A stretch of DNA of 64,000 bases from Apiosordaria backusii. Taxonomy: Eukaryota; Ascomycota; Sordariomycetes; Sordariales; Lasiosphaeriaceae. Location: positions 2,108,001 to 2,172,000 of the forward strand of contig JAUKTV010000001.1 in the NCBI GenBank assembly GCA_030549205.1, given 5' to 3'. Each line of letters starts with the position of its first letter. Position 1 is the first letter of the stretch. The notes beneath the pieces are model-generated. The model made no database searches, had not been told where the DNA came from, and saw only the letters and a list, made by a program, of their open reading frames with translations. Positions 47,490-60,045 of the stretch are shown one piece after another. The translations under genes and the position numbers were made by a program.

Positions 47490-49214
47490 TGGGTGATGGG
47501 AGTTGAGGGAAGTCATTGGTTGGTGTGGATAGCATTGGTATTTGTTTTGTGTGTTTGTTTGCTTTTGAAGTGCAGGATTAGAGTGTTTATACCCCCGGGG
47601 AAGTAATGAGAACGAACAAGATGTTTGAGAATTATTATGAAAGTGATTGTGGGGGAGTGGTGAGGAGTGAGTGTAGGTATGAATGTTGATCATCGAGTCG
47701 ATGGACTCGGGACTTGGAGATGATACATAAATACATATGCAACACCACTTCTCATGCAAATGTATGCCTGCGCAATGGGACACAACTGCTGATTAGGTAG
47801 GTTCCGAAATGTCAACATTAGGATTTAACGTCCTATCTGAGTAAGTTGCTTCCTGGTGTAAATGGTTCAAGAAGTGCTCGGCTACAATAAGTCCCCCGCA
47901 ACCAGATGCAGAGAGTCTACCCCAAGGATGAAGGATATAATGAAGTTGGATACGTACAATAGTAAAACTAGCAAGATACAGGGCGTATGGTATAGCGGTA
48001 CGACGTCTCAGTTGGAAACAAATGTTCGCTGCTTCCTTGAAGCTGTTAGAATAATCAGAGAGAGGCTCGATTGTTGTAAGTGCTCCTGGAGAAAATGCCG
48101 GGTTCAACCGCAGTGACGTCTATCCTCGTGTTGTCTTGTTTGTTTGTTCAAGGCTTTCTAAGTCCAGGGTGTTCGTGGATAAGGTCGAAACAACAGGTGT
48201 TGCCATGATGCAGGTTGTCGTGCTGTTGTCGTTGAGTGAGGTGGTCGTGGCGCTGATGTTGCTCGTGCGCCCTGCATGAAGATGTGGTGACGGGTTGAAG
48301 AAGGGAAGGGTTGATGCATGGATATCTGATGCATGCATAAACCCTCCTTCCCGGCAACCGGACACTTGGGACCAGATTCGAAAACAAACACCAGATGAGA
48401 CGACATGGAAACACATGCACCAGGACATTCCATGAAAGAATAACATGAACCAGTATCATCCTCGTTATTAGGTATTACAAAATTCCAGCACACATGCATG
48501 TGACGATCCTGAAACCAAAAAAACCTCGGACAGAAGAAGTGAGGCGGTATATATGTACACTGCTAGCCACGATTTCGCTGGCGTGTGCTTGCTAAAAATT
48601 CTATCTTCTAAACAAACATCCCCCCTTTTCCCCTATCTCAGACGAGACAATGCAATTAAGTTGATGATGATGATGACAATGAATATTTGGAAAAACATGA
48701 AATAATCCAAAACAAAAGGACAAACACCATCATGCTAACCCTTGCCCCCCCTTTCCCGCCGCCCTCCATGTTGTAGTCACCCATAAACCCCTACACCTTC
48801 TCCTAATGCAGTCCATGCCCATCCCTCACCCTCCCCCACCCCCCTAAATTTTATGTGTGTATAAGGCAAAAGAAAATCCCCAACTTTTTTTCGACAAAAA
48901 GATAATAAACTCCCAAAAACCAGACCAGGAACGCCAGCCAGAGTAAGAAAATACCATAGTTGTGTATGCAATGGCCCTGGGTATCGAAAAGTGTGCTTTA
49001 TTTCCTTCCATCGCTTTTCCTTTTGCCAATACAACTTCTTTTTACAAAAAGTGTGTGTGGTGTATGTGTGTGGTGTATGTGTGTGGGGCGTATCATTGCT
49101 CTGCTCCGGTCCTGCCTGAAGCAGACAACCAAGAATCTCAAACGAGCGAAAATCATCTCGTCGTAGTCTAAGGGTAATGCCGCTTCATCGCCCGTCTCCG
49201 TGAGGTGGTCGAAC
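47490..49214. other. Convergent 3' region between sulfate permease and flavohemoglobin
   Basis: About 1.7 kb between convergent genes, with G/T-rich simple sequence at both ends and no supported gene. Confidence 0.45.
49052..49088. repeat. 13-bp GT-rich tandem repeat (TGTGTGTGGTGTA), about 2.8 copies
   Basis: Two complete units and most of a third lie head to tail about 130 bp past the end of the flavohemoglobin gene, probably in its 3' flank. Confidence 0.8.
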
Positions 49215-50462
49215 TTATTGGCGCTTGAAAGCAAGGTCGCCGGTAGAGAAGAGCTCAAAGTGGACGCGCTGAGACAGGACACCTTGGCTCTTGAGGTAAT
49301 CCGACATCTCCATCATGAATTGCTCGGGGCCGCAAATGTAGTACTCGGTGCCGCCGTGGCTGAGATGGAGATCGTCGGGGTTGACCTTGGCGAGGTCCAT
49401 GCGGAAGTCGTAGTTGTAGTTCACGCCTACCACATCGTTTCCGGCAAGGTGTGTCTTGAAGATGTTGGTGTGGAAGTTGGGGTTGGTGCGTCGCAAGTGT
49501 GTGATGTGCTCCTCGAACGGTACTGATTTTCTGGAGCCGTGGATCCACGAGATTTGCCTGTTAGGTTGCGTCGCAATGACTTCGTTCGCAATGGCGACCA
49601 TGGGCGCAACACCAACACCGGCCGAGATAAGGACGATGGGGACGTTGCTGGAGTTGTTGGTATCGAGGAAGAACTCGCCGGCGGGATGAGAAACGTCGAC
49701 CAGGGAGCCAGCTGGCATCGAGTCGATCAAGAGATTGGAGACAATACCGGGGTGGAAATACGACTGTGATACCGAGTTGGAGTACCTGGCACCCTCATCC
49801 CTCTTGACGGTGATGCGGTAGTAGTCGGGCTTCCACGACTCGCTCATGGAGTACTGCCGCGACTGGAGATAACCCTCAGGACCGTTTACCCGCAGAGAAA
49901 TGTACTGCCCGGGAAAGAACTTGGGCAGCTTCTTGCCGTCTTGTGGCACGAGGTAGAACGAATAGATGTCTTCCGTCTCCGACACCACCCGGTCGATCTT
50001 GAACTTCCGCCACGAGCTCCACGACTCAAAGTCCCTGTAAAGCTGCGCTTCCCGTCCGATGAGCATCTTTGCCAACAGCCAGTATGCCCTCTCCCAAGCC
50101 GAGTGCACCTGCGGCGTCATCGCTGGGCCCAGCACCTCGGTGAAGGCCATGATCAGATATTTGCCGACAATCTCGTAATGCTCGGGTTGAATGCCGAGAG
50201 AGCAGTGCTTGTTGCACATACGCTCAAACTTGGGGATCAGCTCGCTGATGTGGTTGATGTTGGAGGCGAAGCTGAGGATGACAGACGTCAGGGCACGCGG
50301 TTGCCTGCCGTTCTTCTGGTTGACGCTGTTGAAGTAGTTGTTCAGCTCCGGGTGGTCGCGAAGCATGTTCTTGTAGAAGATGGTCGTGATCTTCTCACCG
50401 TGCTCCCGGAGCGCCGGGATGGTGTCCTTGACCAGTTTTGATTGTTGATATGTGAGCGCCAT
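49215..50462 (-). CDS. FHB1: Flavohemoglobin (nitric oxide dioxygenase)
   Basis: Converts nitric oxide and O2 to nitrate using NAD(P)H. One exon, 415 residues. Globin domain about 1-145 with Tyr30 (B10) and Gln54 (E7) on the distal side and proximal His86 in NKHCSLGIQPEHY. The reductase half has the FAD motif R202-Q-Y-S, and AGVGVAPM near 281-288 for the nicotinamide nucleotide, then YYICGPEQFMMEM and a C-terminal HFELF that packs on the flavin. Length is typical. There is no N-terminal targeting sequence, so it is probably cytosolic. No nitrate or nitrite assimilation gene is in the window, so the neighbours do not hint at a specialised role. Start chosen at MALTYQQSKLVKDTIP, the usual position. 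Confidence 0.96.
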   Translation of the reverse strand: MALTYQQSKLVKDTIPALREHGEKITTIFYKNMLRDHPELNNYFNSVNQKNGRQPRALTSVILSFASNINHISELIPKFERMCNKHCSLGIQPEHYEIVGKYLIMAFTEVLGPAMTPQVHSAWERAYWLLAKMLIGREAQLYRDFESWSSWRKFKIDRVVSETEDIYSFYLVPQDGKKLPKFFPGQYISLRVNGPEGYLQSRQYSMSESWKPDYYRITVKRDEGARYSNSVSQSYFHPGIVSNLLIDSMPAGSLVDVSHPAGEFFLDTNNSSNVPIVLISAGVGVAPMVAIANEVIATQPNRQISWIHGSRKSVPFEEHITHLRRTNPNFHTNIFKTHLAGNDVVGVNYNYDFRMDLAKVNPDDLHLSHGGTEYYICGPEQFMMEMSDYLKSQGVLSQRVHFELFSTGDLAFKRQ

Positions 50463-53400
50463 TATGAGCCAAATTGCTGTTGTGTGATGGCGTGTTGAGT
50501 GTGTCTGAGTATACCTCCCCTATCGATGTGTCCCTTGCGCTTATCACCACTCGAGATGTCGAGGTAGAAAGTCGGTCAACCGAAAAATCGAGAAAACGAA
50601 CAAACGGATGGACGGGGCGAGAAACCGGCGTGGGTGCCTAGCTGCTGCTGCTTTTCTCTTGCTTGGCTACAAATACTACGAAGCTGCTGCTGTAAAGAAG
50701 ACCAGCGGTCCTCCGGGCACCGTGATGGGACATGGCGTCGACTATATACCACACAGGGTGAAACCGAAAAGTGGAAATTGATGTTTTTTTTTTCAATGGG
50801 GCGGCGAGTCATAGTCCGGCCTAGGTCAGCTAGCTCGTACGATAGTCGGGGTTGCAAGGATGTATTAGAAGATTACCAGATTGCCATGTGTGTGAGAGTG
50901 CTGTTTTGCAAAATCTTCCTTTGTGCGAGGGTTCCATCGCTCCCACTCGAGGCTGCCATGTGTCGTGCAGGGGGTGCTCCAGTCCCACTGCCGACACAAC
51001 TTGGCGATGGCTTCAGCCTTGCGGGTCTGTGCCATGCCTGTTGCAGGAACCCGTGGTCGCGTGGTTTGTGCGAATTTCTGGACACCAGCTTTCTTGTCTT
51101 GCCGCCCGGAAAGCCACCCACACGGGACTATGGGGGAGTGCACAATCTCCCATCACGACGGACCAAAACCGTCGCCTGTCTAGGGCCGGCTATTAATGAG
51201 GAACCTGGTGACATTATTCCACAAATTTCTCGTCGACGATTCCACTCCCCGCTCTGCTAAGAGGGCGACTGCTGGCCAGGCCAGTCCCTCGTCGGGTATG
51301 CTGCCGTATTGGAGGTCAATGTTTCTCCGCATCGGCCGAAATAGATTCGACGTCGTTGTCATAATTGTGGGTTGGTAGGGACGCCAGTATGAAACTCTTG
51401 TCGACATGGACGAGTGTGATGTCGACAGTGATGATGAAACCTTCCTGTCAGATCCTCACCACAATCTTGCCTCATGGCCATGGCGCTGTGCCCGAGAAAT
51501 TCCGATGAACCATGGCGCAAAATCAACGCCAGCGTGCTGGACGAAGGGCCCTTCGTGTTGTTTGCGCAATCTCCATGGGTTCCGGGAATGGCGTGGCTCG
51601 ACTCCGGGGTACGGCGGTTCGGCAGAAAATCTAGAAGAATGCAAATCGAAAGACATGGATGGAGAAAACTGGGCGCGGAGTTCAGGGACCCCTGTTGTTG
51701 CCTCACCCATCACCCATTAACACCCTTGCACGATCAGGGGACGTCGCTTCGGCAGTCCGATATCGTATGACTTCGCTTGAGCCTCGGTCACGTCTGGTGC
51801 TCTTCTGAGGGGATGTCGGCGTGAAACCGTCCAACTTGGCGGTTCCAGTTGCAAATCTTCAAGAGATGAGGGCTCGCATGGAGGCGTGAACTGGTGCACG
51901 TCAAGCGAGATGTCAAAACGAAAATCAAGCCTGTCAAAACAGGAAACCCGCGGGAAGCTACGAATGGCACGACGGATCGTTCCGTCCGGCCTGATTGACC
52001 TTGCGATTGGAGGGCTGGTAAGCGACGCCAAAGCAAATCGTTCGAGAAGACGGTTCGAAAAGGCTAACGCCGCGATGGTGAAACGTTGAATTGAGGGGAG
52101 AAGCGGTCAGCGGATTGCTGGCTTCAGTTTGGCGGCATCACAAACCTTCACCACACAAGCCACTCTTCCCACTTTGCCAACGACCCTAACCCTCATCCGG
52201 CTTCAACTTGACATCACTATCAGCCATTTTCACAACACTTCGTGACCATCTGCTGAGATCTCTCCCCACCAGAAGCATTGCCGTCTTTCCGATTGCCGAT
52301 TCGTGGCTTCTAGCTGAAAAAAAGAAATGACCTGGGGTCCACCACTGGGGAGGAGAAGACTATCTGTAGATCCCCCCAGAACCCAGCATTGCACGCCGGT
52401 TGATTTCAACGGCGCAATCGAACGGTTAAGGAAGGACATTCAACCGCATCATGGCGCTGTGGGGATATACATATCCGTTCGCGAAAAACGTCTGGCCGTA
52501 CCCGCCCGTTGTGTACAGTGCCGTACCTCCGCATCCATATCCGCTCCCGGAGGCGGGCTCCGGAGGTGTTTGTCAAAAGATCGCCGACCCGGCGGGCCTT
52601 CCCGAAAAGCACGGATGCTTGGCGGCGCCGACGCAACCTGAAAAAGGTTTTGGAAAGTCACTCATCACTCACTCTACCCGTTATTATTAGTGTGTTGTTA
52701 GCAACTACGCCAAACCCCATACTATCATGGCACCAGCACGGCCAGCACCAGGACCAGGCATTGCTTGCGAGCTGGCGCCGCTCCTTTTGCTCCGGTTACC
52801 TTCGTGACTGCTGGCGGCAAAGAAGGAGTACGGAGTAACTCTGCAATATGAAGGCCACTGGTTCATGCTTATCAACAGCATGTGTCAAGTATGCCGCTGA
52901 GTCATGATGAAACTGGACTGTTGTTGATGTTGATAATAGAGCCTCGTAAGGGCAAGGACTGGCACGGGAGATTGAAGGGGGCTCTTGTTGCACTGCATTA
53001 ACCTCGTCGAATGAGAGCCCACCGTGGCTCGTGCGGATTGCCTGAAATAGCAATTCCATCGCAACCAGAGACGGCGCGCAAGATTGGGGGTGCCTTACGT
53101 AAGGTCGCATGTCGGAGCCGGAACCTGCAGCTTACATGCCCCGGATGGCCCCCCGTGCCGGGCACGGTGCGGAAGATGCGCCTGGTTTCGGAAGATTTCC
53201 AGGAGGACCTGCTCTTAATCAAGACTCAAGAGGTTCACGGAGATGCCGATCGCGGTTACGTTACCCGGCATGTCGAATGCGGGGCCTCCGGCTTGGCGAC
53301 CGAGCCCCTCCACGGATATTTCAGCGAATTCTCGCGGAAATATCAGAAATAGACGATAAAGTTTCGTGAAGCCCCAGAATATCTAATTGCCTTGTGGTGG

Positions 53401-54659
53401 GACAGAGAATACAGCTGCCGAGGGGTGTGGTACCACAAGATAAGTGGTCAGCGCGGGAGACATGGCGGGTGCGGCTTTCATCTTTCCGGTGGTGTAGACA
53501 TTGTCTTTGTATTGGGTAGGACAGCATCCGGGCCAAGCCGTGAGCCGGCTGTTGCTCGTCTTGTGTCTCACTCCAGCCATGGCTCGAGGGGGGCAAAAAG
53601 AAAAAGCCGCCGAATCGGAGGGGTAGAATTTCCTCCATTTACAACGGATTGCTGATGGATGTGATGGTGGGAGAGAGTAACCCAGCTAGCTGGCTGTGGG
53701 CCAATAGGCGCCGTTGTCCAAGGAGCTTGCCGCGATCTGGACCGACCGGGGCTTGGTTCGGGATTTATCAAGGTGCATCTAGTGCATATTGACCTGTCAC
53801 TTTGAGATGTACGCCGCTCGATCGGGACGAATTGTGATAGAAGGAGGTTGCTGAGAATCACACCCCTCTAGCTTCTTTCTCAACTTGCTGCAGCTATAGC
53901 TCCGCTCTCTGCTACCTTCGACATCGACTGTGCGAGCGGGGGCGCGACCACTGGCGGTCGTCATTCTTCCATCAGTCAACATCATGTGTCTTTCCTTCGG
54001 CCTTCCCCAAGAGGAAAACCCGTGCTGCTCCAGCGCTGCCTTGGGGTTTCCCCACATGAAGATGATCGGCGTTTAGTCGTGCGGTCTCGAATCTGCATCT
54101 CGATGCTGTAGCTGTGGGAGGCGGGCAACCAAAATCGATATTGCGTGCTACGGCGGCTCTCGATACGGCTCAGACGACATCCTATTGGACTTGGATGAGT
54201 GGGTAGGGTTGGATCTGGGTTGACCGGTCTCCAGGAGCGATCTCACCGGCTGCATGACATGGCGTTCTTGCTGCACCATATTCTGGGGTTGTGCCGTGTC
54301 GGACTTCAAGATCTCAGGCTTTTGAATCGGCTTGACATGGCAGACGGGGCCCGAGAGGGGAATCTGAAGGGAAGGTGATCATCAGGAATGGCGTATGATG
54401 TCTGTGTGTATCAGGTACGCTCTTGTGATATGCGGCACTTGCCCTAGGATTCGGTCTAATGCAGGGACCCAAGAGGCTTGAGAGCTTATATAGGAAGCTC
54501 CCTTGGTTGTTCCTTCCATCAACTTCACATTCCTCTCAGAGACAACTGAGACACGTCAACGACTTCCTTGAAAGAGCCCCCCCAGGCACACTTCCCACCG
54601 ACAACACCTCTCAAGGACTGCATCAACGCCTCAACGGCTACACCACAAAGCCATTAAAT
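50463..54659. other. Divergent intergenic region between flavohemoglobin and the dehydrogenase
   Basis: About 4.2 kb. Open frames reach about 210 codons (50634-51260, +) but overlap frames on the other strand and show no domain. The right 500 bp is the promoter of the short-chain dehydrogenase. No gene is supported. Confidence 0.4.
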
Positions 54660-55696
54660 ATGACCTTCCTTCTCTCCAGAACTGCCTTCAGGGCACCTAG
54701 AGCCACAACCCTCCGTTCCTCGCTTGCCATCACACGAACTTCCCTCCATGTCCCCCACCAAAGAACCACTCTCTCCAGACCCTTTTCCCGCACCACCCCC
54801 CTCCAAACCTCCCCCCCAACCCCCAACCCCGACCTCACTCAGCCACCGTACTCCCCCCCTTTTAGTTCCCTCTTCTCCCTCCAGGACCGCGTCATCCTCG
54901 TCACAGGCGGCGCCCGCGGCGTAGGCCTAACCCAAGCCACCGCCCTCCTCGAAGCCGGCGCCAAAGTCCACGCCCTCGACCAGCTCAACCCCACCCCCGA
55001 GTTCCTCTCCGTCCAGCAATCCTTCCCCTCTGGCTCCCTCTCCTTCCACCAAGTCGACGTCCGCGATCAGAAAAAGCTCGGTGAGATCGTGTCAGGTATC
55101 GCGGAAAGAGAAGGGAAGATCAACGGACTCATTGCCGCGGCTGGGATACAGCAGGAGACTTCCGCCTTGGAGTACACGAAGGAAGATGCGGATAAGATGT
55201 TGAGCGTGAACGTGACGGGGGTGTTCATGACGGCGCAGGCGGTGGCGAGGGAGATGATTGCGAGAAAACAGAGGGGGAGTCTGGTGCTGATTGGGAGTAT
55301 GAGCGGGACGGTGGCGAATAGGGGGTTGATTTGCCCGTGAGTTCTTCTTCACTTTCACCTGGTTGGGTATAGAATGTGCTGACAAAGGGGATATACAGTG
55401 CATACAACGCTTCCAAGGCTGCGGTGTTGCAGCTGGCACGAAATCTCGCTGCGGAGTGGGGTGAGCATGGCATTAGAGTTAACTCCCTCTCTCCGGGATA
55501 TATCGTTACGGCCATGACGGCGGGGTTGTTTGATGCTTTCCCGGAGAGGAGGACGGCGTGGCCGGATGCGAACATGTTGAAGAGGTTGAGCTATCCGGAG
55601 GAGTATAGGGGTGCGGCTATCTTTTTGCTGAGCGATGCGAGCAGTTTTATGACGGGGGCGGATTTGAGAGTGGATGGTGGGCATTGTGCTTGGTAA
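54660..55696 (+). CDS. Short-chain dehydrogenase/reductase, probably mitochondrial, polyol dehydrogenase-like
   Basis: An NAD(P)-dependent oxidoreductase of the classical SDR group. Exons 54660-55336 and 55399-55696 (intron 62 nt) give 324 residues. The first ~50 residues are rich in Arg, Ser and Thr with almost no acidic residue (MTFLLSRTAFRAPRA), as in a mitochondrial presequence. The Rossmann fold begins VILVTGGARGVG (about 77-88), then HQVDVRDQ, AAAGI in place of NNAG, NVTGVF, the catalytic Ser in IGSMSG (213-217), and Y228-x3-K232 split from its upstream part by the intron. The protein ends DLRVDGGHCAW. It resembles D-arabinitol/L-xylulose-type polyol dehydrogenases, but the substrate cannot be fixed from sequence. 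The frame is open upstream to an ATG at 54459, which would bury the presequence, so I prefer 54660. Confidence 0.88.
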
Positions 55697-55858
55697 CTAG
55701 TTTGAAGATGGGTATCATTTCGTATTGCACATGAAGAACGCCGCCGTTTCTTCGTTTTTCTTGGTTCTAGTTTTAGGAGTTTTAAGCCTTTTGATAGCTA
55801 CGCCAGCAGAGTACGAGGTAATACAGCAGCCAGCCTTTCTCTTTTGTTTTTGACTTGC

Positions 55859-56583
55859 TCATGAGGCAATAGAGAGAAAGTCCCTCCCTAACCTTGCCAC
55901 TACCCCCTTTTTCAGTCCTAGTTTCTCTTCAATAACTTGCTCCGACTCGCCCTTGTCTCTCAACACAAAGATCTTTTTGATGGTGCCAATATCCAAGAGC
56001 TCTTTTCCTTGGTGAGAAGACTTGCCCCAGTCCTCCATCTCCGCTTTTGCCTTTTCCTCTAGCCGTCTGCGGGCTTCCAACGCTCCCAGTGTTGGGTTAT
56101 TCTTGGCGGAGGGAAACCGCGGGCCGGAGATGGACTGGGAGATGCCTGAAGCATCCACTAACGGTGATGCTATTGAGGAAGGGGAGTATGTCGGATTGGG
56201 TTGAGCAATCCCCATTTGTTTGAGGCGAGAGGCGAAATCGGACGTCGGGTAGTCTGAGGGGGTCTTTTCGGGGTTTGCGGAGTAGGAATCTTGTTTTTGA
56301 GATGGGGAGGGTCGAGGGGCAGCTTTGGGTGGTTTGTTAGTAGGTAATTTCCAGTCCCAAGTTTACTGATCAGAGAGGACTAACATTCGTTTCTTGTGAC
56401 AGCAGGTTGTGGTGCGGGTTGAGCTGCGGATGCTGGGGTTTGGGCTTGGGCCTGCGCTCGAGATGCTGGTGACGGTGTTGGCGCTGGTTTTCTTGCGGCC
56501 TTGATAGCAGAAGGGGGCGTTCTGGTCGGAAACTTGCGCACGACATTCTGCGCCGGGTTACTTGTAGAGACTGCGCCGCCCAT
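55859..56583 (-). CDS. Small fungal protein with N-terminal myristoylation-like motif and C-terminal HTH-like segment
   Basis: Exons 56583-56385 and 56322-55859 (intron 62 nt with a TACTAAC branch site) give 220 residues. The protein begins MGGAVS, which fits an N-myristoylation site, followed by an Ala/Pro/Gln-rich linker. Exon 2 carries DFASRLKQMGIAQPNPTYSPSS, then a charged helix ALEARRRLEEKAKAEMEDWG and a C-terminal block of two short helices with a turn (LLDIGTIKKIFVLRDKGESEQVIEEKLGLKKGVVARLG broken here as GTIKKIFVLRDKG and VIEEKLGLKKGVVARLG). I recognise the pattern as conserved in filamentous fungi but cannot name a function. It is convergent with the dehydrogenase 162 bp away. The in-frame join at the intron, with both flanks protein-like, supports the model. 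Confidence 0.75.
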
Positions 56584-59500
56584 TTTGAAGCTGTGATTGT
56601 CACGCAACAGTCAAAGTTCTCACTTTTTTTCTCGTTACGATTTGATGGCGCTACTGTCCCACGTCATTGATGGCAGAAGAGCCAAGAGCTTCAGCCACAG
56701 CTTATCAGCCGTTGTGGCTGATAGCGTAGCTCGCGCCACCTCCTTAAGAAAGAAAGGGGTAAGCACCACCACGACCAGGTTGAATGTGAGTAATAACTGT
56801 GATTTTATTCATGTTCCACTAAAGCGACAAAAAAGTGATGAAACAGTCGACGTAAATCATACCCAGATCCTTCGACAACAGCAAATCCTGCACACTATGC
56901 TTCATGCGCACCACGTCTCTAAAACCTCTTTACCAATGAATATTAGTCCTATTGTGATGAGGAGTGATGAGGAGTCAGATTACTGCTGTCATGGTCCACA
57001 TCTTTATGTCAGAAGGGTTGAGCAAGATGTATTTCTCTTCACCCTCTACTGAGGCACCATGAGTTTGCTCATGCCCAACCTGGCAATTATGATCGAGACA
57101 ATCATATGTCGTCGGTTCACAATTTCGGTTGGGTGCCTTCATGACGTTTCAGCCCTATGATTCTGGTCAGCAGTTACCAAATTAGACTCATAATTAAAAT
57201 CATCCAAGCGATCGGGCGGCCTGGAAATTGGTGGAGACCAAAACACATAGACCTGTTTCTTATTCGAGCTCAGCCCAGAACAATGTTGCAGTCTGTGTGT
57301 CTTTCGAGTTTCATCAGAAGTTCCTCGCCGATTTTCCCGACTGGTCAAGACCGTTGATCAGTAAGGCGGGTGGCAGTCGGGAACCGCAGAGTTTGGTACC
57401 CGGAACTGGGTACCGTTCGCACAGATTAATGATGCCGCCTTTGCCACAGCTGTTGTTCGCGGCTATCAACTCGTCATTTTTGCCCCTGGCACAGTGATAC
57501 CTGGGGAGGGTATGGTAAGCATTACCGGACTGAGATGGCGGAGGTGGCTAGGCGATGGTGCTCAGGGTGACCACGTAGCAATCACGCACCACATTGACAC
57601 CGTGTCGAGCCATATTCCCTGCACGGTATGTCGATGAACCAGGAATGATCCATCTGCTAAGTTATCTGAGGCTAATCTGGGAAGATTGACACAGCCATCC
57701 CGTCATTCAACGCGATTTCTCAGAGCGGGTCGTAGACATTTCCTGTTCCATCTTGATCTGCTGTTGCTGCTATCCAATAGTCGATGGTGATGGGGCAGGA
57801 GAAGCTGGGTTGGTTGCTGGTGTGTAATATTACGCGCATCTCAAGCGGGTGCACGGCGACTGAGAGATGGACAAGACGCAGCCCTAGGAGATGAAAGTCA
57901 CGGTCTGGCCCCTTAATGCATGCAGGCATATGCTCTGGCTTGCAGGAACGCTCCCCGAATCGGTTTGATACAGGGGGCGTGGGTGCTGAGCTTAAGTCTG
58001 AGTGTACTTGGTGTGCGTGCTCGAATGTATTTTCGATTGTCATGTGTATCAGTGACCAACTGAGAACTGTACCAGTACGAGTACCAGTACAACAGCAAAC
58101 CCACGTGTGTTGATGGCCGCCGCTCCGGGCCAACATGCATATGGCTGCAAGTCGGCTGTTGGTTCTCCCCCTGGAAACCACTGGCGGCTATCGAGACGCC
58201 GAGACGCAAGAAGGATTTATAATTTGCAGTGTTGCCGGGGCATGCTGTTTTGTTCGCTGTAAGTGGTCATATTTGGTGATGCTCCGAGTGGCTGCGGAGC
58301 TAGGCCGGCAGCGAGGGGAGGTGATTATCACCGCCACGTCTCTCCATATGTAGGGCAGACACCGGTACTTTAGAGCGGTTTTCTAAGAAAAGGGGCTATG
58401 GAGGTGTACCTAGTTATCGTTTTTATTCGTGAATCAAGGCCCACCGGTGCCGAAGAAGCTGCCTCTCGTTCTCAGCTTATCTTGGTAGCCAGTCAGTCCT
58501 GGACCAGTTGTTTTGAACATAGCCAGATAACGAGAATCACTGGCGGCCGACACGGAAGTACCGATCAAAGAGAGCCCTGCGACAAGGTTATGCCGTCACG
58601 AGTCGAGATACCGGCGAGGTCAAATTACGCCCCTGTGGTATGCGACGGCCCTCCAAGCTCTGGAGAACACAATCTGGATACCTGGATTGTCGCCTGAAAA
58701 GAGTCTAAGCAGGAGGTGAGAAGAAAAGTGGAATATACCGACCCAATATCAGGCATCATGCCCAATGTCCAACCTGGAGGATGCCTCGATGGATACAAGA
58801 AACGATCTTGTTACGGCTGAAGTAACCATGGATACTCCGACCAATCGGACCGTCTGACTGTAAGAATAAGTTGACAGTGACAGGCCAACAGTCCAACGTT
58901 GAAAGAAGGTTTGCACAAAGTAGATAAACGGTAATCTACCCAAGTGTTGCGCCATGGCCGACGATCGCCGTCACCGGCCGCTAGTTGTATAAGACAGCCC
59001 AATAAGCTGCCTTTTCGGGAAGAGCAGAAAAACAAACGAAACTATTGAATATCCACTTCAGCCTTGCGCGGAGAGTGAAGTCCGAATGTTCATTTCATTG
59101 AAGCACATATAATCAATCTAGGGAATCTGTTAGCCGCTTGGTCTTTTTGCCTGCTTTTGATGGCTTGTAACGATGGGAGAAGGCAATGCCGCAGAAGAGC
59201 AATGGGAATCCCATAAATCAAGGGTTAGGGTTGAAGACCGAACCACATTATCCCAACATTTCAAGGGCATGGTCTGGACGAGTGATCTGATGCATGAGGG
59301 ATCCTTGGCAAAGACTCGGCATGGAAGCACAATGCTTTCTTGTCCCAAATATGTCGTTGACTGCTGTGCTTCTTTGTGTATTTGTGTGTTAAGAGTGTGC
59401 TGTCTGAGATGAGCTGTGATACGCACCACAAATTATCTTTAACGACGGAGGACGACTTCCTCAGTCAAGACATGACGAAATGCAGGGCCCATTGCAGCAC

Positions 59501-60045
59501 ACGTGGAGCCACTGACCGAGTTGTCAAGCTCGCCATGCATGTTCGACGTGTTGTGCCTGTTGTCGGGGTGAGGCCAGAGAGTAGTGGGTCCTTTTGAACT
59601 TTTTCCATCCAATCGCAGGCCCAAATCCATCCCCGCACTTTCAAAATCTGCACCTGAAGCTCCCCCGCTCGTTTTGAGCCCCCGCCCATACAAGGAAAGG
59701 TTTGGCGGGCAAAGACTCACCAGCCTTCCGTAAATCGGCTTTTTCACCTCCAGAACTCGCACATCGCAACGCGCGAGACCGGACCACCTAGACCACCCGT
59801 CTGCCCGTAGACGTAGTCTTGTTACTTGCCGCGGCCAACAGCCTATCTGGATACGTATACGTCCCGTTCCGTCACGGCCGATTGGGAGCCCACACACGTC
59901 TGATCGCCTGATTACACCGACATTGGACCCCCCCACCACCCGAGACCACCCGCAACACCATTGCCTGCCTTGCTATCGAGGCCTTGGGTCGCCTTAAGTG
60001 AAGTTGGATTGGGCCGACATCGACCAGACCTGATCTGCCGGCGCC
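56584..60045. other. Divergent intergenic region between the HTH-like gene and the Zn2Cys6 regulator
   Basis: About 3.5 kb. Frames up to about 165 codons occur on both strands without recognisable domains. The right ~500 bp is probably the promoter and leader of the transcription factor. No gene is supported. Confidence 0.4.
58069..58090. repeat. Direct repeat of GTACCAGTAC at 12-bp spacing
   Basis: GTACCAGTAC occurs at 58069 and again at 58081, separated by GA. Each ends in GTAC, so the pair is also partly palindromic. It lies in an intergenic region. Confidence 0.6.

Noticed and set aside
54459..54659. Upstream ATG as the start of the short-chain dehydrogenase
   Set aside because: It would add 67 residues with no family features and move the Arg/Ser-rich presequence-like segment away from the N-terminus.
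59221..59240. GGGTTAGGG as a telomere-like repeat
   Set aside because: Only one and a half units; not a tandem array. The same holds for a copy near 13638.
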